Part shown: positions 1 through 11,719 of the stretch, one piece after another
How positions within the stretch are numbered: position 1 is the first letter of the stretch
Layout: each line of letters opens with the position of its first letter
NCBI RefSeq assembly: GCF_018812025.1
Contig: NC_063044.1
Location: 68,668,595 to 68,732,594 of the forward strand
Direction of reading: 5' to 3'
From: Megalobrama amblycephala
Lineage: Eukaryota; Chordata; Actinopteri; Cypriniformes; Xenocyprididae
Length of the DNA: 64,000 bases
Position numbers and translations under genes: made by a program
Notes under the pieces: generated by a model
What the model was told of the DNA's origin: nothing
The model's input: only the letters and a program-made list of their open reading frames with translations
Databases searched by the model: none

Positions 1-231
1 GAAAGGGGAAGGGGTAAGGGGTAGAATTGGGATTGGGCCTAGTTTTATTGTGAATTCTTATGAATTCATCAGCGGTTAATTGCATATTGTACTGGTGCCC
101 TCTTGTGGTTTGTGTGAGGACTGCAGGCAAAAATGTTCGTAAGACGGAGATGATGTAACACAGCAGTTGCAATGTAATATATTCCACTAATATAGCCCAC
201 TTGAAGGAGTGAATGAAAGGAGTGAGTCTAT

Positions 232-973
232 GGCTACGTTCACACTGCAGGGCTTAATGCTCAATTCCGATTTTTTGAAAAAATTAGATTTTTTTGCAAG
301 GCCGTTCACATTTTCAATTAAATGCGACCTTTTGTGATCTCCTGTGTGAACGTGAAATGACCCAAAAGTGACCCGCATGCGCAGAAGAGTACGCAACGGT
401 CAACGACGTCACTCGTTGTTTGCGGAAGTAGACGGCCACCTCGTTTGTTCCAGGCTTTAACCTCCTTGTATTTGGCTCGGAGGCTTTTTATTTTTCGCTG
501 GCATTGGAGCCAGGATCGTCTGTAACCACGCTCGGCCATTTTGCTGGAAATGTTTTCGTAAACCACCCGGTTCCAATAAGAGCCCTCGAGTTTGGCCTGA
601 ATAGAGCTGTCACCCCAAATATTAATTAAATCTGTGACCTCGCTTCCCTTCCATTGACTGGTCTCAGCAGCATCGTCCGCCATGGTTGTTGTTTATCTTC
701 TCGTTCCCGCCTACTTCAACGCACAATTATGACATTTGTAGCGTATCAATGACGTACGGGTCGGATACATGTGGTCTGGCCGTTCAGACGGAGGTCGCAT
801 TTCAAAAGATCGGATACGTATCGGATTCAGGACCACATACCCAAGTGGCCTGGGTCACATTTGAAAAGATCGGATCTGTGTCGTTCAGACTGTCATGAAA
901 AGATCAGATACAGGTCGCATAGGGGCAAAAAAATCGGAATTGGGTCGTTTCAGCCTGCAGTGTGAACGTAGCC
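232..973. mobile_element. Short Harbinger-like DNA transposon (742 bp)
   Basis: Perfect 20-bp terminal inverted repeats lie at 232-251 (GGCTACGTTCACACTGCAGG) and 954-973 (its reverse complement). Both ends are flanked by TAT (229-231 and 974-976), which fits a 3-bp target duplication. The interior carries repeated GATCGGAT-type motifs around 800-920 and one minus-strand ORF for a Myb/SANT-like protein. No DDE nuclease fits in this length, so the copy cannot be autonomous. The assignment to PIF/Harbinger rests on the 3-bp duplication and the Myb-like ORF; the exact family is uncertain. Confidence 0.7.
318..683 (-). CDS. Myb/SANT-like (trihelix) DNA-binding protein of a Harbinger-like element
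   Basis: This 121-residue ORF starts with ATG at 683 and lies wholly inside the 232-973 transposon. Residues of about 8-85 look like a Myb/SANT-like trihelix domain: tryptophans at the start of each helix (SQWKGSEV, INIWGDSS, SYWNRVVYE, SWLQCQRKIKSL) followed by a basic stretch (RAKYKEVKAWNKRGG). In PIF/Harbinger transposons a separate Myb-like protein binds the termini and works with the DDE transposase. The tail after KRGG is hydrophobic and Cys-rich and may be read-through into an intron or degenerate sequence. There is no nuclease partner in this copy. It could instead have been captured from a host Myb/SANT-like gene. Confidence 0.55.
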   Translation of the reverse strand: MADDAAETSQWKGSEVTDLINIWGDSSIQAKLEGSYWNRVVYENISSKMAERGYRRSWLQCQRKIKSLRAKYKEVKAWNKRGGRLLPQTTSDVVDRCVLFCACGSLLGHFTFTQEITKGRI

Positions 974-1988
974 TATTTTGAACGTGCCCCAGCTAATGGT
1001 GCGTTACCGCCACCAACTGGACAGGAGTGTACAGCACTGAATGTGTGTTTATTTGATATTTAAATCCTTGTATCTAAACTTGTTGTTTAAAGACCTTTAA
1101 TAAAGCATTTTTTATTTATTTATTTTATTTATTATCAATATTAATACTTTATTAAAATAACCTACCTTTCATTCACATTCCCTTGCATAATTATATAGCT
1201 ATAAATAATTGTCTATTTAGGGGACAAGGACCATCCTGGTGGTGGTGGAGATTGGCGTCAGCATCTGCGAACTCAGATAAGTGTAAGTACTGATGTTTTA
1301 TACCCCAAGTGTTCGATAATGATTGGTTAGATCTGATCTAATGAAAACATTAGAGTCTTCCCGGCAGAACTTACGCTAGAGCTTTAATTTCTCAGTGGGC
1401 GTAAGTAACGTCTTTCCGTTAGCGTCCGTAACGTGATTTATTCACGTTTATGTCAGTGTTTGGGTGCAGTTCAGAAGCGACGGAGATTCTGCAGAACAGA
1501 ATAATATAAATGATCTCCATATAGAGATAATTTTATGAATTACTTTATTAATTTAGATTCTACACAACTCTACAACAACGTGCAGAACATGCTTTTGTTC
1601 TTTTTATTCTTATTGTTCGTAGAGGGTAAGTGATTGATTTCTGTATCTTTCGGTTTCATTTTAGACACTGAACTGCAGTATTGTGATCAGTTCTGAGTTA
1701 AATACAGTGGCGGAGCAAGGATTTTTTCACAGGTGTGGCCAGGCAGGGCCCAGTAGTAACCAGTCTGGGTGGCACAGAAATATTCATTATTTCAACATAA
1801 AAATGAGTCTGACTATTGAGTACTGAACTGTGCCTACAACACAACTGAATACAGTTCATTTGTACTTAATTGAGATGAGTAATAAAGTGGCTCACATTAT
1901 TGCTAAATTTCAACTTGTTCAGTCAGCTTGTTCTGGTTCTCAAAACCCCCATAGCTTGTTCTCCATTGTTGCATCTCCATGGATGAGA
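974..1988. other. No gene seen; intergenic
   Basis: AT-rich sequence without a supported ORF. CAGTGGCGGAGC at about 1707 resembles one hAT-type terminus, but I found no partner end nearby, so I do not call an element. Confidence 0.4.
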
Positions 1989-1996
1989 CATATAAC

Positions 1997-3825
1997 CAGT
2001 GGTGTAGTCTACGTGATACGCAGGTATACGCCGTATACCCACTAGGAAAGGTCAAGGGTTTCCATATACCCACTTAAAAAAGCGCGAGGATACGTAACGA
2101 TCCAATAAATCACAATAAGATTTGTGGTTTGTTGGTTTTGACATGAAACATAGTCTCATATTTCAAATTCTGGCCATTTTACTACGAAATAAAAAAACAT
2201 AAATACCGTTTTGGCGCTCTTCAATGTGTCGTGACCGCTGTAGCGCCTCTTCAGTTCAAGAGAAGCGGCAGCATGAAGCGCCCGTGAACTGATCCTCTTC
2301 TCTGCTTTAATACCAGTTACAGCACGAAATGAACATGAATGAACTTCCGAAGGTATGTTAAAATATACAGAACAACTTAACTAAATCCGTATCATGTCTC
2401 GTGTATTCGCGTAATCAGTGTTTTAACCGCGGAAAGACATTATAACAGCTTGTAAACAATGTCACGTAACGTCACATTTACCTCAGAAAAAACATTCAGT
2501 GACCATAAACTCGTTAGTCAGCTAGAAAAGTGAACTCTAGAGAGGAGCATTTAGCTAAATATATGCACATTATTAGGCCTAATTATAATTTTTAATGTTC
2601 TTCAATAGCCTAATGAATGTTTAAATAAAATCCATCAAGTTGACAGCCACCATTTATATTTCAAAAAACGAATTGGATCATTTTGAAATTAGTAGGCCTA
2701 CTTTATTTTACAAAAAATTTCCTCAAGTGTAGTTTAAATTTGTATACAAATCACTTCATTTTAACCTTCAATATTAATGTAATACCAAATGATTCCCATT
2801 TACAGGATTAGTTGAGCTTTTTTTTTTTCTTGAGCAAATTTGTTATGTAGCTATATCCAAAATAACTGATATTGAATCGAATTTCAAGTTAGTGAATTTA
2901 AATGCATACATATGATGACAGATTGGCAGGAAATCACAGAAAAACTACAGAAAAACAGAAAATAAAGTCCAAACGGGGTTATATTGTGACATACTGATAA
3001 GCCTCATCTTTCCATTATTGTTACAATAATGGAAAGAATGCTGGGTTAAAAACAACCAAAGTTGGGTTGAAAATGGATTGGGTTGTTTTAACCCAGCAGT
3101 TGGGTTAAATGTTTGCCCAACTTGCTGGGTAGTTTTATTTAACTCAACTATTGTTTAAAAATTACTATATGGCTGGCTTGAAATGAACCCAAAATAGATT
3201 GGAAATTAAAAATCAGACACAATTATAGAGGCAACAATAATCAAAATGTGATCATTTATTAATAAACTATTTAAGTGTTTATTGTTCAATTATTATATTT
3301 AATATTCATAAATGTAAATTTCCAACCTATTTGGGGTTCATTTTAAGCAAGCAATACAGCAATTTTTACACAATAGTTGGGTTAAAACAACCCAGTTGCT
3401 GGGTTTGTCCATTTTCAACCCAACTTGGGTTGTTTTTAACCCAGCATTTTGTAATAATAGTTGCAACTTGCACTCTTAAATGTGCATTTAAACTTGCCAG
3501 CTGATAAAACCTACGATGCAGGGATCATATTCATATAACATCTAAGGCTATGTCAGCTGGCTGAGTTAGATGGTGATTGACACTAAACAGTAGAAAATCA
3601 TCCATTCTCTTCAGCTGTAAATGTCATTGGATGTTAAAGTCTTGTGTCCCCAGATTTAAGTCTTTCAGAATGCTCTAAATTACATATAGCCTAGATCAGA
3701 TGCATACTATATTCATTAGTGAGTGTGGCAGTGCTTATGGGGTGTCGCTCTGGGACGGGTGAGTATGAGGCTGGGAGGGAAAAATCATAGTATACTCACT
3801 ACAAAAAACTAGACTACACCACTGC
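1997..3825. mobile_element. hAT-type non-autonomous element with 8-bp target duplication
   Basis: The ends are 15-bp perfect inverted repeats, CAGTGGTGTAGTCTA at 1997-2011 and its complement at 3811-3825. They are flanked by an exact 8-bp direct repeat, CATATAAC, at 1989-1996 and 3826-3833. CAG-type ends plus an 8-bp duplication are diagnostic of the hAT superfamily. There is no transposase ORF. GTATACCCACT-like subterminal motifs follow the left end and precede the right end. A foldback MITE at 3037-3448 is nested inside. Confidence 0.85.
3037..3448. mobile_element. Foldback MITE nested in the hAT element
   Basis: Long imperfect inverted ends read AATGCTGGGTTAAAAACAAC at 3037 and its complement ending at 3448. 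They continue for about 45 bp through TTGGGTTGAAAATGGA. A second inverted pair further in (GGCTTGAAATGAACCCAAAA at about 3174 against about 3330-3350) means most of the element can fold on itself. A 21-bp palindrome, CCATTATTG-TTA-CAATAATGG, sits just outside the left end at 3012-3032. The target duplication is not clear. Confidence 0.6.
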
Positions 3826-5021
3826 ATATAACTATATACTGTAGTTCAAAGATTATTCATTCTTCATTGAATTTTATGTATAATCAATTAACTTAAAGAT
3901 TCTGAGTTTGTCTGTTTCAAAAACAAAACCAAAAAAGTAAAAACTAAACTTTCTATATTGTCAAAATAAATAATTGCAACAGTTCTAGCATACCCAGTAA
4001 AAAGAGAAAAAAGTGTTCTCTTTTAAATTCCCATTTGCTGATGCGGAAGCGGAAAACAACAGTTCATAAATGCCAGAATGTAAAATTAATTATTTTATGC
4101 ATTTACATGTGATCATTTTTGTTTGTACTTTATAAATTAACGCAAAATAAGCGTCTTCTAATACAAATGCACAGTTCTCAAATGTTTGCATTAAAACATT
4201 ACATATCAGTTTGTGCCATATATTGTGATCTCACATAGCAGAATATTTTAGTCCAGAGACGTGACGCATATTCAAATAGGCCTACATACATGCATGCACA
4301 GTTTTAATGCAGCTTTAATCGCTTTTTTTTTTTTTTTTTGGTTATTTCATGACTTAGTAGACGACAGAACTACGACGTTGCATGCTAGTATTTTCTTTTG
4401 CGCTTTATTTATAGTAAGTTAATATACTGAGCGCCGTATTTGTGCGTGATTGAAAAGTGCGCGGTCTTGCAACCCACCAGTTGAGAAACATTTATGTAAG
4501 CTATATATAATGTTCGCCGTTCACTGTTGTTCTGCTGAAGCTCATTCGGCCTATATGGGGAGGCTGTAGACCCTGTTGTTCCTCATGCGTCCAGTAGGGG
4601 GAGAAGGAAATACGGCGAATAACACTATATGGGGAGGCTGCAGAGCAGACCTATGACCTACTGTAAAATGTATTATTTATATTTATTTATAAACTGTTTT
4701 TATATACAGGAGACTGACTGATATATGATGTTGTGAATTTATATTAAGCTATATTTAGATATTAACCATATTTAGGCCATTAGACATACAGTACTGTGTA
4801 ATCATTTGGATCCTAAATGAAATATCTGCTGTACAATTCACAATTGGTCGTCATACAGCTACAAAACATGTCCTACATAGCATTTTATGAAGACAAACAC
4901 AATTTAACCCTTTTCTAAAATTCCAAGGGTCATTTAAAAGAAAGAGACAATATTGTTGTTCACAAAAATATTTATTAACAGCATGACTCCTGTAGATTCT
5001 GCATGACTCCTGTAGACTCTC

Positions 5022-6297
5022 CTATGGCTTGCCACTCTTCTTTAATTGTTTTTTTTTTATCCTGCTGTCAAAGTGCTCCCGCTCACTGAAAAATAAATAA
5101 AGCAAAAGTTGCATAGTGGTAGAAACAATGGTTAATTATAAATATTTCCTTTATAGGATCCTTACAGTACCTTGCGTCAATGACAGGTCCTCGCAGGAAT
5201 TTCTCCTCAGCCTCCAAGATGGACACATGTTCCACAACAGCAAGAGCACAGATGATGGACTACCAGAGAAATAATTGAGATTTATCACTGCCCAAATAAG
5301 CCAAGCATCATTTTGCATGTTTAGTTTTTTGTTGTTGTTTTTTTTACAACAAAATCAAAAGTGCCTTCTATATTAAGCACAAAACTATTATTTTTAGAGC
5401 AATGGTCTAACATTATGGATAAACTATTTGACATTAAAAACAATGTGAATGACACCATGCAGAGCACAACTAACACATTAGTCCTACCTCTGGAAAAAGG
5501 ACATCCATAATAAATCTGATCTGGTCACTGTGGGTGTGTGTGGGTGTACTGTTCAGAATTGAAGTCAGGTGAGTGTAGATAATATCAATTTGTTCCTGAT
5601 CTTCAATGAACAACGGCACAGGCACTTTCTTTATGGAACACTTGGAAAAAGTGTCAAGCCACTGTGATTTTTTTTGTCCATTGATGATGGACTGTGCAGA
5701 GAAAATTGAAAATGACATTAAAAACATTTCCATGTATGTGTAACTTGTTTATTTACTAGACAAGCTATTGGTTTAGAATGCAGTTAAAAAATGCATTCTT
5801 GATGCATGTACCTGAATGTGGTTATCGGTTCCTCTTGCCACAATGAAGTCCACCAGAGCCTGGTTGGATAACTTTCGGTTCCTCCTGGCAACAACATGTT
5901 GTGGCAAGTCATGTGTTAGTCCTGGAGAACTCCTGTAAAGAGGTCGTAATGTCCCTTCAGTCAGGCATCTTGCCTCCTCGGTCCAGTGGGCGAACCTTTT
6001 CCCATGCCTTTTAACTACATTGTTGGCCCCCAATAGGACACCTCTTGTTGTGGACAATAAACAGGCTGCATTGATAATTTAACGTATAATTAATAATTAC
6101 ATATAACCAATGTATAATGTATAAATAATTTAGTGACCTGTAATGCCTCAGTTTGGTCAATTATTTCTACTGACAAGAAAGGAACAAAGAATGAAACACC
6201 AAACTGAGATGTAAAGAAACTAATACACATACCCCTCTGTCTCAAACCGCTCAATTAGACGTAGACACCACCACTCCCTGATTGCAGGCATGTCAAG
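5022..6297 (-). CDS. KDZ gene C-terminal exons 20-24
   Basis: Five exons (6233-6297, 5812-6043, 5488-5691, 5171-5259, 5022-5085) join in phase: ...FETEGGVLLGANNVVKR, then KLSNQALVDFIVARGTDNH, then SIINGQKKSQWLDTFSKC, then SIICALAVVEHVSILEAEEK, ending SREREHFDSRIKKK...KSGKP and TAG at 5022-5024. No known domain is recognised here. The basic Lys-rich tail could be a nuclear localisation signal. This part is intact, unlike the central exons. The first of the five also carries the end of the protease block. Confidence 0.55.
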
Positions 6298-6409
6298 CTA
6301 ACAGAAATTGTAATGTCACAGGATTAGTATTTAAGTTGTATTGTTAGAATTTAATGACCAGCAATAAACTTTAAAGCAACCTTCTAAGGAAGAAAATAGA
6401 AAAGCTCAC

Positions 6410-7620
6410 CGAAGTAAAATTGAATGGAGTGTTCAGCACAGTGTAAAGGGCATACTGAAAAAGAGTAAAGATTAATTTCCAGAAAAAAAGAAAGAAAAAA
6501 AAATACTAGCATTAATAGCCTATTTTAATAGCTTACCATGAGCATGAAAACTCCACAATCAATGCTGTTGGTCTGTTGAGGAAAGACCTTTAGGAAACAA
6601 ATGTATTAGAGTTTGAAATAAAAACATACACAGAGGTGAAAATATGTACAGTAGTATTGTAGTTGTGTGTCACCCCAATATCCAATCCTGTGACTTCTGT
6701 CCACTGTCCAGGGTCAAGACGATGTGCAATACTCCTAAGATTTGGGTAAAAGACAAATTAACAACAAGCCATGAAGAGTCCTATGTTACAAAACATATGT
6801 AACAGCATATCATATGGCCATATATTAAACCAGCAATTTTACTCCTCTGCTCACACCCATTTGAGTCTATTTTCTCCCACAGAACATGGACGTCCTCATC
6901 CACAAAGAGGCCTGATTTTGCTTTGCTGGTTTAATCTATTAAGATGTTTCTATTTAGAACAATGTAACCACATGTCTACATTACGTGCCATAAGAACGTG
7001 GCAACTGTAAATTAATGATCATACATACTCTCATAGCTTTAAAAAAAAACAGCTGGAACAATGCAACCGCATGTCTACATTACATGCCATAAGAACGTGG
7101 CACCTGTAAATTAATGATAATACATACTCTCATAGCTAAAAAAAAAAAAGAAAAAAAAAAAAAGACTGCTGGAACAATGCAACCGCATGTCTACATTACA
7201 TGCCATAGGAACATGGCAATTATATTTTAGCTGTGGACCTAAAGATGTCTCTGTAAAGGTCATCTCCAAAACCAGACTCATGATTACTACACAGGGAGTC
7301 TAGTAGGAGGATCTCTCTTAAGAGTGGCTTCAGTACCTATAGGGATGCATAATCATGGTTGTAGCTAGGGAGTACAGATAGTGTTATGACAATCCATTTC
7401 ACATTTAAATTAACTTTGCTTTATGATATAGAGGGTAAAAACACCCCTCCGTAAAACCAACATAAAATAATAATCATAGTCAATAATAAGTAGTCAAAGC
7501 TGTATAAAACGTGATATGCAAATGTTTTTTGTAAAATCTTACACATAACAGATAATGTTCTGGGCCGGCAGCTTTTGTCCATAGAGGGAACACAAGTGCA
7601 TCCTTCATGTCAGCATCATC
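6410..7620 (-). pseudogene. KDZ gene Ulp1-type cysteine protease exons
   Basis: Exons 7543-7620, 6674-6734, 6537-6587 and 6410-6454 code a C48/Ulp1-like fold. GPEHYLLC would supply the active-site His, and VFPQQTNSIDCGVFML supplies the oxyanion Gln and catalytic Cys. The block continues as YALYTVLNTPFNF, then in the next exon LDMPAIREWWCLRLIERF, a normal Ulp1 C-terminal helix context. These proteases cleave SUMO or related modifiers, and several DNA transposon superfamilies carry one. The catalytic Asp is not assigned with confidence. The phase between 7543-7620 and 6674-6734 does not match, so one splice site is wrong or mutated. Confidence 0.6.
6957..7226. repeat. Tandem repeat of about 115 bp, 2.5-3 copies, in a KDZ intron
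   Basis: AACAATG(T/C)AACC(A/G)CATGTCTAC begins each copy, at about 6959, 7059 and 7177. Each runs through GCCATAAGAACGTGGCA and TACATACTCTCATAGCT into a poly-A tract. The tracts differ in length (about 9 to 20 A), so slippage or repeated A-rich insertion shaped it. Confidence 0.85.
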
Positions 7621-7777
7621 CTAAAAATCACAATTAACAAATATGAAAAATTATTTTACTTCCGACTTACGTTGGATGTCAAATAGTTATGATTTATGCA
7701 TTCAATACTCACTGGAAAGTAAGCTAAGGGATCTACACTGTCTTTCCATGTAGTAACAACATACATATCAGCAGTAT

Positions 7778-7861
7778 ATATCGTTAGCCTCATAGCATAA
7801 TTGCCTAAGTCATTCATTTTCAAATGATACTTAGGCAATTATGCTATGAGGCTAACGATAT
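7778..7861. repeat. Perfect 33-bp inverted repeat at a KDZ exon edge
   Basis: The left arm, 7778-7810, and right arm, 7829-7861, are exact reverse complements (ATATCGTTAGCCTCATAGCA...) separated by an 18-nt loop. The left arm overlaps the coding sequence LGNYAMRLTIY of exon 15; the right arm repeats it backwards in the upstream intron. Confidence 0.95.
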
Positions 7862-9578
7862 GTCTTTGCCCTGTGAGAGCAAATGGAAATATTAAGAAGA
7901 CTACCACTTGCCATTCATATTTGAAATTTAAAAATTCTAAAAAATAAAAAAAAAGTATAAACTACAAATAGCTGATTTAAAATCATGTGAAAAAGATATA
8001 TACATGCGCTCGAGCATCTTCATAAATGAGTTTCATGCAGGCATTTCCAATCTGCAAGAAATAATCAGTTAGCACATACACAAAAGTCTAAGTTCTTTCT
8101 ACAAAGAAAACAAAGAGCATTTTGGTCCATGAAAAATATCTACATGAAAACGTTACTACTTACATCAGACTCCATTTCCCTTCTCAAACCAAGTGTCCAA
8201 AAATCTTCTCTTAAGAGGCATATCACTCCCTCCTTCACAATGACCTCTTCGGCCAGCCGCCCCGTGTCCAGGATGTATCTGAGCTGCAAAGGACAAAAGA
8301 AAGACTAAATGTGACCCTGGACCACAAAACCAGTCTTATGTGTAAATTTTATTATTTTTTTTAATTGAGATTTATACATCACCTGAAAGCTGAATAAATA
8401 AGCTTTCTATTAATGTATGGTTTGTTAGGATAGGATAACATTTGGCCGAAATAAAACTATTTGAAAATCTGGAATCTGAGGGTGCAAAAAAATCTAAATA
8501 TTGAGAAAATCGCCTTTAAAAGTTTCCATTTCTGTTGGCGATTGTGCTGCAACCACTTACAAAAATAAAATTGATACATTTAAGGTAGGAAATGTACAAA
8601 ATATTTTCATGGATCATGATCTTTACTTAATATCCTAATGATTTTTGGCATAAAAGAAAAATCGATAATTTTGCCCCATACAGTGTATTGTTGGCTATTG
8701 CAACTAATATACCTGTGCAACTTAAGACTGGTTTTGTGGTCCAGCGTCACAAATGCTTCATATTTTGTTTAAATAGGCAACTTGTCTTTTTAAAATGGAT
8801 GTTTTAGTTAACACAAATTGTGGATGTTACAATACAGGCTACTGTGGACAGTATGTTTTAGCATTGATAGTGAAGACATGAACAACTACCAATTTGTCTT
8901 GTAGAAGATTATGAGGCTTCATCCAAGGTTGAGCTGAATACTCATCTGCATCCTCCACAATCATATTCCTCCATGTTCACATCTGCAGAGGTTTCTATGG
9001 GAATAAAATGAAACAATCTCGGTCATGAATAATGAACTGCAATGGAAAATTACTGTAAGTTAGTGCAATTACTTTATCCATACCCATGCCTGTAACAGGG
9101 GCATCAAAGTCTGGCAAATCCACTGTTGCCTTTGAGCCACTAAGGTCTGTAAGGCATGCAAAATTAGATTATTAGTTAATGACACAGAATATAAATGCAA
9201 TAGAATAATTACAACAATGAAATGACAGATGCAGGCGTCAAAATCAAGTACAGTGTATATCAGATGTTGATATAAAAGGGTTAATTGATGAGTTTGACAT
9301 TAAAAGATGATATAATAGCAGACCACATGCAAATAAGGAAACATTAAATTGTACTTCGCAATGCTTAGCAAGTAACAGACTAAACAAGTGCCATAAAGTG
9401 GCTTGATCCTCTACTGTGTTACTTACTGGTCACTTGGTAAACGTCTGTTGCACCAGATTGAGTAGAGGACTCTGAAACAGCTTAATTGGATAACACAAAA
9501 TATTGGTACATGACAACATCTGTACAAGTAATATATAAAACCAATTCTAAAGTGATATTGCAGTAATTCAAACATTAC

Positions 9579-10222
9579 CAAGAACAGCCTGGTGGTTGAT
9601 GTTCAGCACTACTTCTGTCCCAAATAACTTTTTGAAGGCCTCTAGTCTTCTCAAGTTCTTCTGGCTGTTGTGGTGGTGGATGATACTTCTCATGAGGAAG
9701 ACGTGGGTTGATGGAAGGGTCATATTTAGAAAGTAATTATTTTTCTTTAATTTGCTAAAGAACTGCTCCGCAAGCCTGGCTATTCACTTTGCCAGCAAGT
9801 TGGGCTACAAGACCAATCTTCCGGAGAGCATCCCGTTCGTCTTTTGAATTGTCTTCATGAAATTTGTCATTAAGGACATAGTGCTCTGCTGAGCCTGTAA
9901 TTGGGTGGCCATGGCTGTCTGGGACTTGTTTTTTTATACTAAGCCATGGCAAGGAGATCTTCAGCTTTCCTTCCTTTGCCATCTTTATGTTGCCATCTGT
10001 TGGGTCAGCTAGACGACCTTCATGTGGCGTGAAGATTAACGTCTCAGGACAGCGAAGATTGGTGTGTGTGGCCAGTCCCCGTGCGAAATCATAGATGACT
10101 ATGTTGGGTATGTGTTTCCATGAGAGGAGGACATCTGCAAAGTCCCTCGGACTCTCTGCGCGCAAACAGAATTTGATGCTATACACAATTCCACAAGGGC
10201 ACATGACCACAAGCCCATCCTC
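9579..10222 (-). pseudogene. KDZ gene exon 9: KDZ transposase core
   Basis: This is the most diagnostic part of the gene. It reads MCPCGIVYSIKFCLRAESPR, then LLSWKHIPNIVIYDFARGLA, HEGRLADPTDGN, and after a frame change near 9770 FFSKLKKNNYFLNMTLPS and FLMRSIIHHHN. The YDFARGL stretch with its Asp and the Cys pair upstream match what I recall of KDZ/Zisupton transposase cores and of the related vertebrate HMGXB3-type proteins; a profile search is needed. Two one-base frame changes are needed: one just after the acceptor (about 10210) and one at about 9770 (CAGGCTTGCGGAGCAG). Borders are CCTAG/GAGG and CTTG/GTAATG. Confidence 0.6.
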
Positions 10223-10296
10223 CTAGGAAAAAAACATCTATGTCAGGCAGCAGTAATAAAAGTATAAGGCCTACAAAGGTAAAGTGGCAGTCACAA

Positions 10297-10380
10297 ACAT
10301 ACCAGAGGCACCCCAAATCTTTTTTCTTACCAGAGGCACCCCAAATCTTTTTTCTTACCAGAGGCACACCAAATCTTTTC
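10297..10380 (-). repeat. 28-bp tandem triplication of an exon end and splice donor
   Basis: Three tandem copies of an approximately 28-bp unit (on the minus strand AAGATTTGG(T/G)GTGCCTCTGG then GTAAGA, GTAAGA, GTATGT) duplicate the 3' end of exon 8 together with its 5' splice site. Only the first (10354-10358) keeps an open frame. Using the third would include a TAA stop. Confidence 0.8.
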
Positions 10381-10500
10381 GAATACTTTGTCGTAAGTCT
10401 GTCTAGATTTCATCTCAGATGAAAGCCTCTCTAAGAGGTCACTTTTTGAGCCAATGGCATCAATACCACACTCCCTGCACAGTTTCCTTATCACTGATAC
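10359..10500 (-). CDS. KDZ gene exon 8: SAP-like helix
   Basis: The exon reads VSVIRKLCRECGIDAIG followed by SKSDLLERLSSEM, a pattern like a SAP-type helix-turn-helix (two amphipathic helices split by a Gly turn), then KVFEKIWCASG. Such motifs often bind DNA. The acceptor is TTTTAG at 10501-10502 and the first donor is GTAAGA at 10354-10358. Two further near-copies of the exon end plus donor follow immediately in what should be the intron. Confidence 0.5.
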
Positions 10501-11719
10501 CTAAAACCAATCAAAATACAGTTGCAACAAAAATACTAACATGTTCCTTAGCCAAAGAAACACTTCACACTAGTCGCAGAAATTAGAAATTAAATCATAT
10601 TGACCTTTTTCTTATAAAGCTCATTTTTATCTTCAGAGACAGTTATTTCGCAAAGCTCAGCTTCTTTGGGTTGGTGGATTTTTTGGAACTCTGTGTTAAG
10701 GCATTGACTGGACTTGCGTGTATTTCTTCCAATCCATGGTGCCCAACAGTGGTAATTGGGGTGGACAGTGAAGGGATTGTCGCTCTGTTCTTAAATAACA
10801 GAAAAAGCAAAATGTTCAAAAATAGATTGTAAATAGCATATCAAATGTCAAGAAGGGGCACATAAAAGCAAGAGAATTACTTTTTACAAAGCCACGACCA
10901 ATCATTTGCAGGGCCAGTTTATCCCAAAAGTCATCCATATCCATGTGTCCATTGAAATCCTTTGGTGGTGGTTTGATGTCACTCACTAACAACATACAGA
11001 AAGGAAAAATATTAATAAGACGACCTGTATAATAGAGAAAATTAGGTACAAGCCTCCTGTGGCTAAATATGCACAAGCAGTGTCTAATCACTCAGAATGA
11101 TTTATTTGCTCACAAAGCACATAATTTCAAATTGATCTATGCCAACACACTTACATGACATGTTGAATGCTCCTTTTCTGTGGAGATCCATGATGACAAT
11201 GGGTGGATGATCCCCACATGTCACACAAGAGTATTCATACTCGTGACCTGTGAGTGCCTCAAAATGGAGATAGGCATGGATCACTGTTTTGGCTGGAGGA
11301 AACTGTTCCCCTATAGTGACCTCCAGACACTGAACCACTCTCCCGACAGCAGTGTGGACCTATGATTTAAGATAACACAAACAATAATTGCTATCCACTT
11401 CTTGAAAAACCTTGCAAAGCATTACTTTTACTAGAGGATAATGGTAAATTATTTAAGATAGCCTAACCTGTAGCATGTTTCGAAGATGTAGGCATAAAGG
11501 GAGGTCAAGAATGACACTGTCATTAAAATTATGCAGGCCATCCTTCCACTCTTGATACCTGTAGTGGATTCCACACTGGTGGCAACATTTTGAGTAGGTG
11601 GCAACATCTGAAAAATACCATGTTAAAAAAATTAAGCCATACTACAATACCTTTTAGGACATATTCAGAACTGATGTCATTATGTATTTTATAGATCCTA
11701 TTGGAACAAAATTACTTAC

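Noticed and set aside
1707..1740. CAGTGGCGGAGC as the start of a hAT element
   Set aside because: No matching inverted end or 8-bp duplication was found.
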